64,000 nucleotides of DNA from assembly GCF_003692615.1 (NCBI RefSeq), contig NZ_CP023540.1, positions 930,001 through 994,000 on the forward strand, in the 5' to 3' direction. How positions within the stretch are numbered: the stretch's first letter is position 1; the number at the start of each line of letters is the position of its first letter. This stretch comes from Chryseobacterium sp. 6424. Lineage in GTDB: Bacteria > Bacteroidota > Bacteroidia > Flavobacteriales > Weeksellaceae. The translations under genes and the position numbers were made by a program. The notes under the pieces were generated by a model that did no database searches, was not told the DNA's origin, and saw only the letters and a list, made by a program, of their open reading frames with translations. Shown piece after piece: positions 44,819 to 53,789 of the stretch.

Positions 44819-47242
44819 TTAGCCTTTTTTCAGCCAGTTTTTTGCCTGGTTGTAGTCAATGTAATAGGTTAACTTCACAGATAAACTATTGACCATCGGT
44901 TCACTGAAAAGGCGCTCGAAATTCTTACTGAATCCAACGCGAGATTGTTCAAGGTAATTACCCACCGCGTTTCGGTAGAGTAGTGTGAGCTGGCTGCCCG
45001 GCGCAAACCACCATGAATATCTTACATCTACATTCCACGAGTTAAACGTGCCGTTTCTGTTTTCCGTAAAAAGTGTGGTGTCATTTACGCTGCCATCATT
45101 GTTCAGGGTAGAGAAATTTTTATAAGTTACCTCAGAGAAATAATGTCTGAAAGAAAGGTTCAGTGCCATGGTGTTATTAAAAGTATACTGTGACGATATC
45201 CCATTCTCGAATGTCAAACGGTTGCGCGTGCCCATGAAAATGTTTTCAGCATCTTTACCTGCGAATCCACGGTCGTTTTGCTGATAATTAATACTTGCGT
45301 TATAATAAAGTCTTAGCCTGTCAGAGAATTTGTAACTTGGGTTGAGCTCATAAATCAACTGATAGCGGCCTTTTTCATCAAACGCATAATAATCGATATA
45401 AGTGTTGAGACGGAATTTCTTACGACTGTCGGTATTGATGAAAATCCACGGGTTGATCATCGCCGGAACTTGCAGAAAACGGCCGGCCGTGCGTGGTTCG
45501 TAGATGTCATTTTCACCAAATGGCCAAATCATGAGCCCGCCACCAAACCCGAAGAAATTCTTGGTCTGCATATCAATACTGTTGTGGATCACGAACTCTG
45601 TAAACAGGTCATCATCTAAGCGGCGGTTATGTGTAAGATTCAAAGTGTACTGTAAAGTATTCAACCCACCTTTTGGCTGCAGATAGCGGTAAGAGTAGTT
45701 GGTGTTGATGCTGTGGAAATTCGTGCGGTCGAAATAACCGAGATCGCCAATGTCGTAATCTTTTGTGCGTACGAAATATTTAGCCCCGAAACGGTGTATG
45801 CCGGCCACTTTATTAAAACCTAAAGAGCTTTCATTCCCGAACTTTGTTTCATCATTCATCACGAAACTGCCTTTGGTGCCACCGTAATATTGGTACGTAT
45901 TCTTCCTGTTTCTGATATCGAATAGCATCGCGGTAACATTGGCGTCGCGGAAACTGCCGTCACGCGTAACATTCGTATTCACAAGAGATACGGAGGAGTT
46001 ACCCCTAAAACGCTGGTCCAGTACAAAAACATTATAATTTGCCCACGGTTCGGTAACTTCTTCACGGATGTCGCCGGTGTTGATATCGCGGATGGTGGCG
46101 GTGGTTTTTTCTGTAACGGCATTGAAGAAGCCAATGCCCAATCCTGCATTGGTGCGTCCTGAAATCTTTATCGCGTTGAAGAGTTTTACTTTTTCAGGGT
46201 TTTCCACAAATTCTTCGTCATTATTTAATCTGGCGGTTCCGGAAGGGCTGCCGCCGATACGCCTCGAATAGAAAAGGTCGCCCTTGCTGAAAAGCTCTGT
46301 GCCTTCAGTGAAAAAAGGCCGCTGTTCCTCGAACTGTACTTCAAATGGCGAAAGATTAAGCACGGACCTGTCGAAAGAAGTCTGGCCGAAATCAGGTATC
46401 AACGTCAAATCAAGGGTGAAGGCATCATTAATGCCGTATTTTAAATCCATACCACCATTGATGTTGGCGGCGGTTTTGCCATCATAATGGTTCAGATAAG
46501 TCGAAAGATAGGGGAGAAATGACAGCCTTACCGGCGGGTTGATGTTCTCAATGCCTGCCAATACGCCATCATACAGCATATAGCTTCCTTTTTCATTGTT
46601 CACGAAGTTCCAGTCATACATGGTACTGGTTCGGTTGACGAGCCTCAGCATATTGATGCCCCATTCCTGCACGTTCTTTTTGGGAAACCGAAGTTCAGAG
46701 TATGGGATCTTCATTTCGACTACCCAACCTTCATCGGTAATTTTCACGGCAGAAAACCACACGGCGTTCCAGCTGAAATCTTCCCCAAAATCGGTAGTGA
46801 TTTTAGCATCTGCCTGCACACCCGCCGGTGTCAACAGGAATTCCAGACTTTGCTGATGGTCGTTATACCCATTAATGGTAACCCCGAAGATGTCATCATT
46901 TTCAATATTATCCCTTTCGGTAAGTTCTTTGGCAATCTTTGCAGGTTCGTGGTCGTACAGCGTCGCACCGAAATATATGCCGGTATCATCATAAAGTATC
47001 TTTACTTTTGACTTAAATAAATCGCTTTCAGCGCGGCCATTATTAGGTCTTCTTTCTACAAAGTTTTCCGCGGTGGCTGCTTGTTGCCAAATATCCTCAT
47101 CCAGCACACCGTCAATTTTTGGGACCTCCGTAGCTTTTATGGCGCGTATTTTTTTTCTGGCAATGCTGTCGCTACTAACCGTTTGTGCAGAAAAGAGTGT
47201 GAAACTCCATAGAAAAAGTACTGAAAGCGAGCGGGATTTCAT
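44819..47242 (-). CDS. DUF5916 outer-membrane protein with N-terminal CBM9-like domain
   Basis: An 807-residue protein with signal peptide (MKSRSLSVLFLWSFTLFSAQ), a CBM9-like domain at about 35-230 (IDGVLDEDIWQQAATAENFVERRP, GWVVEMKIPYSELRFP) and a DUF5916 region predicted as an outer-membrane beta-barrel, with many alternating aromatic strands (YYAFDEKGRYQLIYELNPSY). The stretch FEEQRPFFTEGTELFS is a hallmark of the family. It probably binds carbohydrate or glycoconjugates at the surface; no substrate is known. Confidence 0.9.
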   Translation of the reverse strand: MKSRSLSVLFLWSFTLFSAQTVSSDSIARKKIRAIKATEVPKIDGVLDEDIWQQAATAENFVERRPNNGRAESDLFKSKVKILYDDTGIYFGATLYDHEPAKIAKELTERDNIENDDIFGVTINGYNDHQQSLEFLLTPAGVQADAKITTDFGEDFSWNAVWFSAVKITDEGWVVEMKIPYSELRFPKKNVQEWGINMLRLVNRTSTMYDWNFVNNEKGSYMLYDGVLAGIENINPPVRLSFLPYLSTYLNHYDGKTAANINGGMDLKYGINDAFTLDLTLIPDFGQTSFDRSVLNLSPFEVQFEEQRPFFTEGTELFSKGDLFYSRRIGGSPSGTARLNNDEEFVENPEKVKLFNAIKISGRTNAGLGIGFFNAVTEKTTATIRDINTGDIREEVTEPWANYNVFVLDQRFRGNSSVSLVNTNVTRDGSFRDANVTAMLFDIRNRKNTYQYYGGTKGSFVMNDETKFGNESSLGFNKVAGIHRFGAKYFVRTKDYDIGDLGYFDRTNFHSINTNYSYRYLQPKGGLNTLQYTLNLTHNRRLDDDLFTEFVIHNSIDMQTKNFFGFGGGLMIWPFGENDIYEPRTAGRFLQVPAMINPWIFINTDSRKKFRLNTYIDYYAFDEKGRYQLIYELNPSYKFSDRLRLYYNASINYQQNDRGFAGKDAENIFMGTRNRLTFENGISSQYTFNNTMALNLSFRHYFSEVTYKNFSTLNNDGSVNDTTLFTENRNGTFNSWNVDVRYSWWFAPGSQLTLLYRNAVGNYLEQSRVGFSKNFERLFSEPMVNSLSVKLTYYIDYNQAKNWLKKG

Positions 47243-47300
47243 AGTTATTATTTTATTAATGATAGGACAATGCGGACCAGCATATTGTTACAATACAAAC

Positions 47301-47328
47301 AAAAAAATCCGGTCATAGGCCGGATTTT
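47301..47328 (-). terminator. Intrinsic terminator of the DUF3108 gene
   Basis: On the minus strand AAAATCCGG pairs with CCGGATTTT across a 7-nt loop, followed by T residues. It lies between the DUF3108 stop and the DUF5916 start, so these genes are not simply co-transcribed. Confidence 0.85.
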
Positions 47329-47355
47329 GTCGTATATTTTTAATATTTGAACTGG

Positions 47356-48123
47356 TTATTTTACGAATCTTAGCGGGTATTTTACATTCCTATACGAATC
47401 GATGCTGGCTCTAAGCGATCCTACGGCCAGTTCAGCCTTTATAGAAATTGGCACCAGGTTTCGGTCATTACTTACCCAAAGCGTTACACCTTCCTTATCC
47501 CGAAACACACGCCCACTAATGACCTGCGGAATAATCTTCAGGCAGTTGATGGTACCAAATTTAGTTTTTACGTTTTCGGTGCCTACTACTTTTAGTTGGA
47601 AAGGGAAAAGCTCATCGTCGATCCAGATGTTGAGTTTCCTTACACTTCCTACCTTTAAGTCTGACGGTTCCAGGCTTCTTAAATGATAAAAAGCGGACAA
47701 CATGTCTTGGACACCTCTGACAGTTTTAAGGGTTTTTGTAGTGTTTTTTTCCTTATCGGTAAGTTGCAGCGTGTTATTGCTGTGGTTAAAAAGCGTTTCC
47801 AGATGCTGGGTATAACCACCTTCCTGTACATTCCTTACATAAAAACTGGGCAGGCCAGACCGTTCATTGATGTAACTTTCATAATGGTCTTCCACCTTGA
47901 AAAAGGCACGTACCGCGCCGGTAGTGCGCCCATAACCTTTTACGTAATAATGTGGTTGGCCCTTATATGATGTTTTGGTGGCCGAAAGTGTCGCGGTTCC
48001 GGCATTCAGCACCCCATAGTGAATTCTGTAGTTGAGAACCTCACCAGACTGAATGTTATCAAGTTTTTGGGAATAGATTAGGGAGAAAAAGAAAAGCCCT
48101 AATAGACTAAAAAATTTATTCAT
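47356..48123 (-). CDS. DUF3108 domain periplasmic protein
   Basis: A 255-residue secreted protein with an N-terminal signal peptide (about 18 residues, ending LIYSQK). The remainder fits DUF3108: SGEVLNYRIHYGVLNAGTATL near the N terminus, GRTTGAVRAFFKVEDHYESY, and the C-terminal VTLWVSNDRNLVPISIKAEL. The family has a LolA-like fold and unknown function, possibly envelope lipid or polymer handling. It diverges from the ferredoxin-NADP reductase gene. Confidence 0.87.
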   Translation of the reverse strand: MNKFFSLLGLFFFSLIYSQKLDNIQSGEVLNYRIHYGVLNAGTATLSATKTSYKGQPHYYVKGYGRTTGAVRAFFKVEDHYESYINERSGLPSFYVRNVQEGGYTQHLETLFNHSNNTLQLTDKEKNTTKTLKTVRGVQDMLSAFYHLRSLEPSDLKVGSVRKLNIWIDDELFPFQLKVVGTENVKTKFGTINCLKIIPQVISGRVFRDKEGVTLWVSNDRNLVPISIKAELAVGSLRASIDSYRNVKYPLRFVK

Positions 48124-48239
48124 ATCCTATGTTTTGCAAAAAATTTGCCATACTATATCACCCTACTTTTTGACACTTTTTTGTGTAGCGTTATGCCCTT
48201 TATACCCCTTATGCGTGGCTTTGCTTCTTTTATTTTTCT

Positions 48240-48247
48240 TAAATTTG
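48240..48247 (+). promoter_or_regulatory. -7 promoter element for the ferredoxin-NADP reductase gene
   Basis: TAAATTTG matches TAnnTTTG, 24 bp upstream of the ATG at 48272. A TTG is 16 bp further upstream. Its position inside the upstream in-frame extension shows that the ATG at 48134 is not the start. Confidence 0.55.
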
Positions 48248-48271
48248 GCGATTGAAACAAAATATTCACTA

Positions 48272-49324
48272 ATGATTACAACCGATATATTGATTATAGG
48301 AGCAGGGCCTACAGGGCTTTTTGCTGTATTTGAGGCAGGTTTGCTGAAAATGAAATGTCACCTCATCGACGCGTTACCACAGCCAGGCGGACAACTTACA
48401 GAACTCTACCCAAAGAAACCTATTTTCGATATACCAGGCTTCCCATCAATTAACGCCGGGGATCTTGTTGACAACCTGATGGAGCAGATCAAGCAGTTTC
48501 AGCCCGGTTTTACCCTTGGCGAGACTGCACAGACCTTAACTAAACTTGAAGACGGCACTTTCGAGGTCATCACCAACAAAGGTACCGTACATCACGCCAA
48601 AGCGGTAGCTATTGCCGGTGGACTGGGGACATTTGAACCACGGAAACCAGCCATCGAGAATATCGCTGAATACGAAGAAAAAGGCGTGGAATATTTCATT
48701 AAAGAACCAGAGCATTTCCGTCATAAGAAAGTGGTGATCGCAGGTGGTGGCGATTCTGCCCTCGACTGGAGCATCTTTTTGGCCAATGTTGCCGCAGAGG
48801 TTACCCTCATCCACCGCCGTAATGAATTCCGGGGCGCGCTGGATTCCGTAGAAAAAGTGCAGGACCTGAAAAATCAGGGCAAAATCAACCTCATTACCCC
48901 CGCAGAAGTTACCGGTATCAAAGGAGAGGGTAAAGTTACCGCGATTACCATCGAAAAAGATGGCGAAACGTTTGACCTGGAGACTGATTACTTCATACCA
49001 TTGTTCGGTCTTACACCAAAACTCGGCGATTTGGCTAACTGGGGCCTGGAGATTGAAAAAAATGCCATCGTGGTAAATAACGCGCTTGATTATCAGACCA
49101 ATATACCCGGTGTTTACGCGATTGGCGATATCAATACCTATCCAGGGAAACTTAAACTGATTCTCTGTGGTTTCCACGAAGCTACGCTGATGTGCCAGAG
49201 TGTGTATAACATGCTGAATCCCGGGAAAAAATATGTACTGAAATATACCACGGTAAGTGGAGTGGATGGTTTCGATGGCAGCCGAAAAGAAGCGGAGAAA
49301 GCTGTGGTAAAGAAGATTGATTAA
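48272..49324 (+). CDS. Ferredoxin-NADP reductase (thioredoxin-reductase-like type)
   Basis: A 350-residue flavoprotein with two dinucleotide folds: IIGAGPTGLFAVFEAG (FAD) and VVIAGGGDSALDWSIFLA (NADPH), and YAIGDINTYPGKLKLILCG for the flavin. It lacks the CxxC redox pair of thioredoxin reductase, which marks the TrxR-like ferredoxin/flavodoxin reductases. About 470 bp downstream, on the same strand, is an adrenodoxin-type ferredoxin, a plausible electron partner. Reduced ferredoxin of this kind typically supplies monooxygenases or Fe-S assembly. Confidence 0.93.
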   Translation: MITTDILIIGAGPTGLFAVFEAGLLKMKCHLIDALPQPGGQLTELYPKKPIFDIPGFPSINAGDLVDNLMEQIKQFQPGFTLGETAQTLTKLEDGTFEVITNKGTVHHAKAVAIAGGLGTFEPRKPAIENIAEYEEKGVEYFIKEPEHFRHKKVVIAGGGDSALDWSIFLANVAAEVTLIHRRNEFRGALDSVEKVQDLKNQGKINLITPAEVTGIKGEGKVTAITIEKDGETFDLETDYFIPLFGLTPKLGDLANWGLEIEKNAIVVNNALDYQTNIPGVYAIGDINTYPGKLKLILCGFHEATLMCQSVYNMLNPGKKYVLKYTTVSGVDGFDGSRKEAEKAVVKKID

Positions 49325-49390
49325 GGTGTCTTTTCACAACGTTTAAAAAAGAGTCAATCCATCACAGAAGTCTACCAAACACCTGCATAT

Positions 49391-49537
49391 ATGAACGGGA
49401 TATTGGTAGAAATGCACCGGACACCTAAAGAAATGAACCGGACGCTTGTAGAAATGAACGGGACGCTTGTGGAAATGGACCGGACACCCGCAGAAATGGA
49501 CGGGACACCCACAGAAATGAACGGGACGCTTGTTCTG
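49391..49537 (+). repeat. 21-bp tandem repeat array (7 units), open as a heptad-repeat reading frame
   Basis: Seven units of exactly 21 bp start at 49391, 49412, 49433, 49454, 49475, 49496 and 49517; a typical unit is ATGAACGGGACGCTTGTAGA followed by A. All units begin ATG and six end GAA. The plus strand reads MNGTLVE-like heptads (consensus MxxTxxE) and the frame stays open to a TGA at 49573, giving a potential 60-residue peptide ending PIYLDKNTIII. No promoter element or known domain supports translation. The remaining part of the 472-bp gap (49574-49796) is AT-rich and shows nothing I recognise. Confidence 0.85.
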
Positions 49538-49796
49538 CCCATTTATTTAGATAAAAACACAATAATTATTTGATTTATGTGCTGCATTTGTAATTTTATG
49601 GTGTTAAATATAAAGATTTAATAAAACCAAAACCCGAAACCGAAACATCAGTTTCAGGCAATATAGATACAAGGATAATAATCAAGGAAAAGGGATAATC
49701 AATGGTGATGGTAGTAAAAAGACTTAAAAATTTACTTGCTTAGAACAGCGTGTAGGATTAATCCATAATTTAAAAATTCATAATTAAAATCATTCA

Positions 49797-50129
49797 ATGC
49801 AGGATATTAATTTAAAAATTACCGACCGGAATGGGGATACACACGAAATCGTAGCGCCCACCGACATGTCGATGAACCTGATGGAGGTCATCCGCTCCTT
49901 TGAACTTGCAGATGAAGGTACGATTGGGGTTTGCGGCGGGATGGCGATGTGCGCTTCCTGTCAGGTTTACATTACCGGCGGTGCTGAAAAACTGGTGCCG
50001 ATGGATGCGGAAGAAGACGCTATGCTTAGCGAAGCTTTCCATGTGGAAGATAATTCAAGACTTAGCTGTCAGATCCGCATCAGTCCAGAGATTGATGGCT
50101 TAGAGGTGGCGATTGCACCGTATCCTTAG
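49797..50129 (+). CDS. Adrenodoxin-type [2Fe-2S] ferredoxin
   Basis: A 110-residue ferredoxin. The cluster ligands are visible as C-x5-C-x2-C in GVCGGMAMCASCQVY (about residues 41-55), with the fourth Cys in NSRLSCQIRIS (about 92), the spacing of the adrenodoxin/putidaredoxin group. The N terminus KITDRNGDTHEIVAP and SMNLMEVIRSFE are typical. It lies downstream of the ferredoxin-NADP reductase gene and is probably its electron acceptor. A short hairpin terminator follows. Confidence 0.94.
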   Translation: MQDINLKITDRNGDTHEIVAPTDMSMNLMEVIRSFELADEGTIGVCGGMAMCASCQVYITGGAEKLVPMDAEEDAMLSEAFHVEDNSRLSCQIRISPEIDGLEVAIAPYP

Positions 50130-50151
50130 AATTAAGATTCCTTAGAAAAAT

Positions 50152-50182
50152 AAATATCCAGAACGCATTGTTCTGGATATTT
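50152..50182. terminator. Bidirectional terminator between ferredoxin and pepD
   Basis: AAATATCCAGAAC-GCATT-GTTCTGGATATTT is a 13-bp perfect stem in the 61-bp gap between two convergent genes, followed by T-rich sequence. Confidence 0.92.
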
Positions 50183-50190
50183 TTATTTAA

Positions 50191-51633
50191 TTATCTCTTA
50201 GGGATTTCTTTCAGGATTTCTTTCAGGAAGGACCAGAATTTCTGTGCTGAACTGATGCTCGCACGCTCATCCGGTGAATGTGCGCCACGTATTGTGGGCC
50301 CGAAACTCACCATTTCCATCTCGGGATAGTTCGCGCCGATGATGCCACACTCCAGTCCCGCGTGGCCCGCTACAACATGAGGTTTGGTACCGAAATCTTT
50401 TTCGTAGATGTTTTCCATCAGTTTTACAATTGCCGAGCCCGGTTTTGGTTTCCACCCAGGATAGGATCCACTGAACTTCACATTCATCCCAGCCAGTTCA
50501 AACACCGATTTCAGTTGCTCAGCAACCGCATATTTGGTAGATTCTACCGAGGAGCGTGACAGGTTAAGGATCTTAAGTTCGCCGTTTTTAAGTTCTACAC
50601 GAGCGATGTTGTTAGAGGTTTCTACAAGGTCTGCCACATCAGGGCTCATTCGGTACACACCATTATGTGCGGCTTTCAGTGCAAGAATAATATTTCGGGA
50701 ATCTTTTTCTGATAGGGCTTTCTCAACCGAAGTGCTGTGTTCGATATTGATGGAAATATTGGGTTCGACAGCGGAAAATTCTTCTAAAGTAGCGGCTTTC
50801 AACGCGACAGCCTGGTTGATGAACTCTTCTGCGTTACGAACGGAAACCACTGCGTTCGCTTCGCGCGGAATCGCATTCCGGAGGCCGCCGGCATCGATGG
50901 TAACAAGTTGAATGTTTTCATTTTCAATACCCGTGTACAGCAGTCGCCCGAGCAGCACGTTGGCGTTGCCAAGTCCTTTGTGGATATCCATGCCAGAGTG
51001 GCCGCCCTGTAATCCTTTTATTTCAATCTTTACGATTTGGCCATTTGCCTCTTGCAAAGGGTAAGATTGTGTAGCCGTAACATCTATGCCGCCTGCACAG
51101 CCGATATCGATTTCGTCATCTTCCTCCGTATCCAGATTCAATAGGATTTCGCCTTGCAGCAGACCTGGTTTCAGACCAAAGGCGCCAGTCATCCCTGTTT
51201 CTTCATCGATGGTGAAAAGTGCTTCAATACTGGGATGCGCGATGTCTGTACTTTCCAAAACTGCCATCATGGCTGCCACGCCCAGACCGTTATCCGCGCC
51301 CAGTGTGGTGCCTTTGGCTTTCACCCAGTCGCCGTCTACCTCCATTTCAATTCCTTGTGTGGCAAAGTCGAACTGTACATCAGCGTTTTTTTGGTGTACC
51401 ATGTCGAGGTGCGATTGCAGTACGACGGTTTTTCGGTCCTCCATACCCGCAGTCGCAGGTTTTTTTATAAGCACGTTTCCGGTGTCATCTACGGAAGTTT
51501 CCAGCCCGAGGTTCTCACCAAAATTCTTAATGAAAGCAATCACCTGTTCCTCTTTTTTTGAAGGTCTTGGTACGGCATTCAGCGCTGCAAAATTTCTCCA
51601 GATGGGTTGTGGTTCTAGTCCTGAAATATTCAT
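50191..51633 (-). CDS. pepD: Aminoacyl-histidine dipeptidase (M20 peptidase, PepD)
   Basis: A 480-residue zinc dipeptidase of the M20 family. Metal and catalytic motifs are LQSHLDMVHQKN (His-x-Asp), TTLGADNGLGVAAMM (bridging Asp), FTIDEETGMTGAFG (catalytic Glu pair) and a late HAGLECGII. The lid domain lies about 190-400. The frame extends 11 codons upstream, but MNISGLEPQPIWRNF is the family's N terminus. It follows the lipoprotein gene by 20 bp and is probably co-transcribed with it. Confidence 0.95.
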   Translation of the reverse strand: MNISGLEPQPIWRNFAALNAVPRPSKKEEQVIAFIKNFGENLGLETSVDDTGNVLIKKPATAGMEDRKTVVLQSHLDMVHQKNADVQFDFATQGIEMEVDGDWVKAKGTTLGADNGLGVAAMMAVLESTDIAHPSIEALFTIDEETGMTGAFGLKPGLLQGEILLNLDTEEDDEIDIGCAGGIDVTATQSYPLQEANGQIVKIEIKGLQGGHSGMDIHKGLGNANVLLGRLLYTGIENENIQLVTIDAGGLRNAIPREANAVVSVRNAEEFINQAVALKAATLEEFSAVEPNISINIEHSTSVEKALSEKDSRNIILALKAAHNGVYRMSPDVADLVETSNNIARVELKNGELKILNLSRSSVESTKYAVAEQLKSVFELAGMNVKFSGSYPGWKPKPGSAIVKLMENIYEKDFGTKPHVVAGHAGLECGIIGANYPEMEMVSFGPTIRGAHSPDERASISSAQKFWSFLKEILKEIPKR

Positions 51634-51653
51634 ATCATTATATTGTTTTAATG

Positions 51654-52154
51654 TTAGCAGCCGCATTCGCCAAAGATCGGCGTAGTTACTTTTTCACCGC
51701 TGCTTTTGTTTTCTACGGTTAATTGGCCTTCAAATATCATCAATTCTTCTTGGGCACTCAGTTGTTTCCCACTCATAGTCACGCGATATTGGGCGTTTTC
51801 AATGGTCTTCTTGAAATTTGAGGGGTCGAAATCGCCTTCGTTCATGGGGATCTTCACCAGTTTCCCGTCCAGTTTAAGGTAAGCGCTGCTGCCGTAATCA
51901 TCTGCGTAAATGAATTGCTGTCTTTCAAATTCCTGTTCGTCTTTCGCGAAGTAGCAAGAGCAACCTTCCACCTCGGGCGGAATGGCAAAGGTTTCTAAAA
52001 GTAGCGTGTCTTTGGTAAAATCGCTGGTTTGGATACTGTCCTGAAGCATTACCGATAAAGTGTCGGCAGGTATGCCGGAGATTTCATTAGATTCTTTGCT
52101 ACAAGCCACAGATGCTGTCAATGATGCGATTATGAGGAATTTTAAGACTTTCAT
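51654..52154 (-). CDS. Small lipoprotein of unknown function
   Basis: A 166-residue protein with a lipoprotein signal; the Cys in SVACSKES follows the lipobox. The mature part contains several cysteines (EGCSCYFAKDEQEF and the terminal FGECGC), possibly disulfide-bonded, and a predicted beta-rich core (AQYRVTMSGKQLSAQEELMI). Similar proteins occur in Chryseobacterium relatives without assigned function. Located 20 bp upstream of pepD on the same strand. Confidence 0.75.
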   Translation of the reverse strand: MKVLKFLIIASLTASVACSKESNEISGIPADTLSVMLQDSIQTSDFTKDTLLLETFAIPPEVEGCSCYFAKDEQEFERQQFIYADDYGSSAYLKLDGKLVKIPMNEGDFDPSNFKKTIENAQYRVTMSGKQLSAQEELMIFEGQLTVENKSSGEKVTTPIFGECGC

Positions 52155-52280
52155 TGATGAAAATTTTAATAAAGATCCAAAGATAATAAATATTGGCGCT
52201 ATGACGGTGGAGATGCAGGTTCACCTTTAGAAATCAATTGTTATTTAGCAGTTTCTTAACAGTTGTCGCTGCCTGATTGT

Positions 52281-52312
52281 TTGTACTTTGTATAATTAAA
52301 AAACTATTTTTG
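52281..52312 (+). promoter_or_regulatory. Promoter of recR, directly abutting the start codon
   Basis: TTG at 52281 is followed after 21 bp by TATTTTTG (TAnnTTTG), whose last base is only 4 bp before the recR ATG. If used, the transcript would be essentially leaderless. Confidence 0.55.
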
Positions 52313-52316
52313 TGCG

Positions 52317-52928
52317 ATGGATTATCCAAGTAAAGTATTAGCCAAAGCAGTTGAAGAAATTTCCGGACTTCCCGGTATTGGTAAAAAATCGGCACTGAGG
52401 TTGGCACTCCACCTGTTGAAGCAACCCGACAGCCAGGCCATTTCATTGGGAGACTCGCTCAAGAAACTGGTGATAGATATTAAATACTGCCGTAATTGCC
52501 ATAACTTTTCAGATGCTGAGATCTGTGAAATCTGCGCAGATGAACGACGAAGCGACGATGTATTGTGCATCGTAGAAGACGTACGCGATGTGATGGCGAT
52601 AGAAAATACGGGTAAATACCGGGGTAAATATTTGGTTTTGGGAGGTAAAATTTCGCCGATGGAAGGGGTAGGACCCAGCCAGCTAAATATTTCATCCATT
52701 GGGAAGAAACTTGAGAACGCCACGGTCAAAGAGCTTATATTCGCGCTCAGCGCTACGATGGAAGGTGATACCACGGCTTATTACATCTATAAAAAGTTTA
52801 AAAATTCGGGCGTGTCATTTTCCACCATTGCCCGCGGTATTTCAGTTGGGGATGAACTGGAGTATGCTGATGAGATCTCCCTCGGCCGCTCTATACAGAA
52901 CCGCCTGCCGTACACAGAAAAAGACTAA
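52317..52928 (+). CDS. recR: Recombination mediator RecR
   Basis: A 203-residue DNA-binding clamp of the RecFOR pathway (recF is at 0.6 kb). It has the N-terminal helix-hairpin-helix ([20 protein letters not shown]), the four-Cys zinc finger [20 protein letters not shown], the Toprim segment [19 protein letters not shown] and [19 protein letters not shown]. Length is standard. It is followed by two glycosyltransferase genes on the same strand after a 54-bp gap. Confidence 0.97.
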   Translation: MDYPSKVLAKAVEEISGLPGIGKKSALRLALHLLKQPDSQAISLGDSLKKLVIDIKYCRNCHNFSDAEICEICADERRSDDVLCIVEDVRDVMAIENTGKYRGKYLVLGGKISPMEGVGPSQLNISSIGKKLENATVKELIFALSATMEGDTTAYYIYKKFKNSGVSFSTIARGISVGDELEYADEISLGRSIQNRLPYTEKD

Positions 52929-52982
52929 GGATTATTCCCCGGAAATCGTTATTTTAGCCTTGCCAAAAATGGTTTTCTTACC

Positions 52983-53789
52983 GTGATTTCTGTTATCATC
53001 CCTGTTTACAACGCCGAAAAAACCCTTGAAAAAGCACTGCTGTCTGTAAAGAAACAGACGTGGGACGGTGTTTTTGAAGTCATTGTAGTTAATGATGGCT
53101 CTACAGACCAAAGCGCTGAGGTGATCGCGCGTTTCAGAGCACAGCATCCGAAGATGAACATTCGTGTAATCCATCAGGAAAATGGTGGTGCCTCCAAGGC
53201 TCGCAATGCAGGTTTACAAATGGCCAGTCACGATTTTATCGCGCTTTTGGACGCGGATGATGAATGGCTCCCAGAGAAAACGGAAAAACAGTTGAACTTG
53301 CTCCTTGATGCTCATTTGAATATTGATTTTCTGTCGTGTCTGCGCGTAGGAGACCGCATCCGTTTCCCCTATCGGGTGGGCAAACATCATCTGGCTGCTA
53401 TGACGTTCCGGAAACTGATGTTGCGTAATGGCGCGCCTACGCCAACCGTGATCTTCCGGAAAGAGATCTTGCGGCATACCGGTTTTTTTGATCCCAACCA
53501 GCGTTACGCGGAAGACCTGAATTACTGGCTGCGGATATCACTTAATCACAAAATGTATATTCTTGATGACTCCTTGGTCATCACGGGGGCAGGTAAACGT
53601 TCATTTGGCGTATCGGGACTTTCAGCGAATCTGCGGGAAATGGAGCGTGGTTTCCAGAAAAATCTGCGGGGTATGCGGGATCTAGAAGCCATCAGCAACG
53701 TAGCGTTTTTATCGTACAGGCTGTTTTATAAATTAAAGTATCTGGTGAGATTGGCTCGTCACAATTTTTATAATCTGTTAGGGAAATGA
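52983..53789 (+). CDS. Family 2 glycosyltransferase
   Basis: A 268-residue GT-A enzyme starting at GTG. The N terminus ISVIIPVYNAEKTLEKALLS is the GT2 signature, followed by VIVVNDGSTDQSAEV, GASKARNAGLQMA and the metal-binding DxD in ALLDADDEWLPEK. Probably adds sugars in surface-polysaccharide synthesis. The stop codon overlaps the start of the next glycosyltransferase by 4 bp, indicating translational coupling. Confidence 0.92.
   Translation: MISVIIPVYNAEKTLEKALLSVKKQTWDGVFEVIVVNDGSTDQSAEVIARFRAQHPKMNIRVIHQENGGASKARNAGLQMASHDFIALLDADDEWLPEKTEKQLNLLLDAHLNIDFLSCLRVGDRIRFPYRVGKHHLAAMTFRKLMLRNGAPTPTVIFRKEILRHTGFFDPNQRYAEDLNYWLRISLNHKMYILDDSLVITGAGKRSFGVSGLSANLREMERGFQKNLRGMRDLEAISNVAFLSYRLFYKLKYLVRLARHNFYNLLGK

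Noticed and set aside
48134..48271. N-terminal extension of the ferredoxin-NADP reductase
   Set aside because: The extra 46 residues form a hydrophobic stretch unlike the family, and a promoter -7 element at 48240 lies inside it; the start at 48272 matches the FAD fold.
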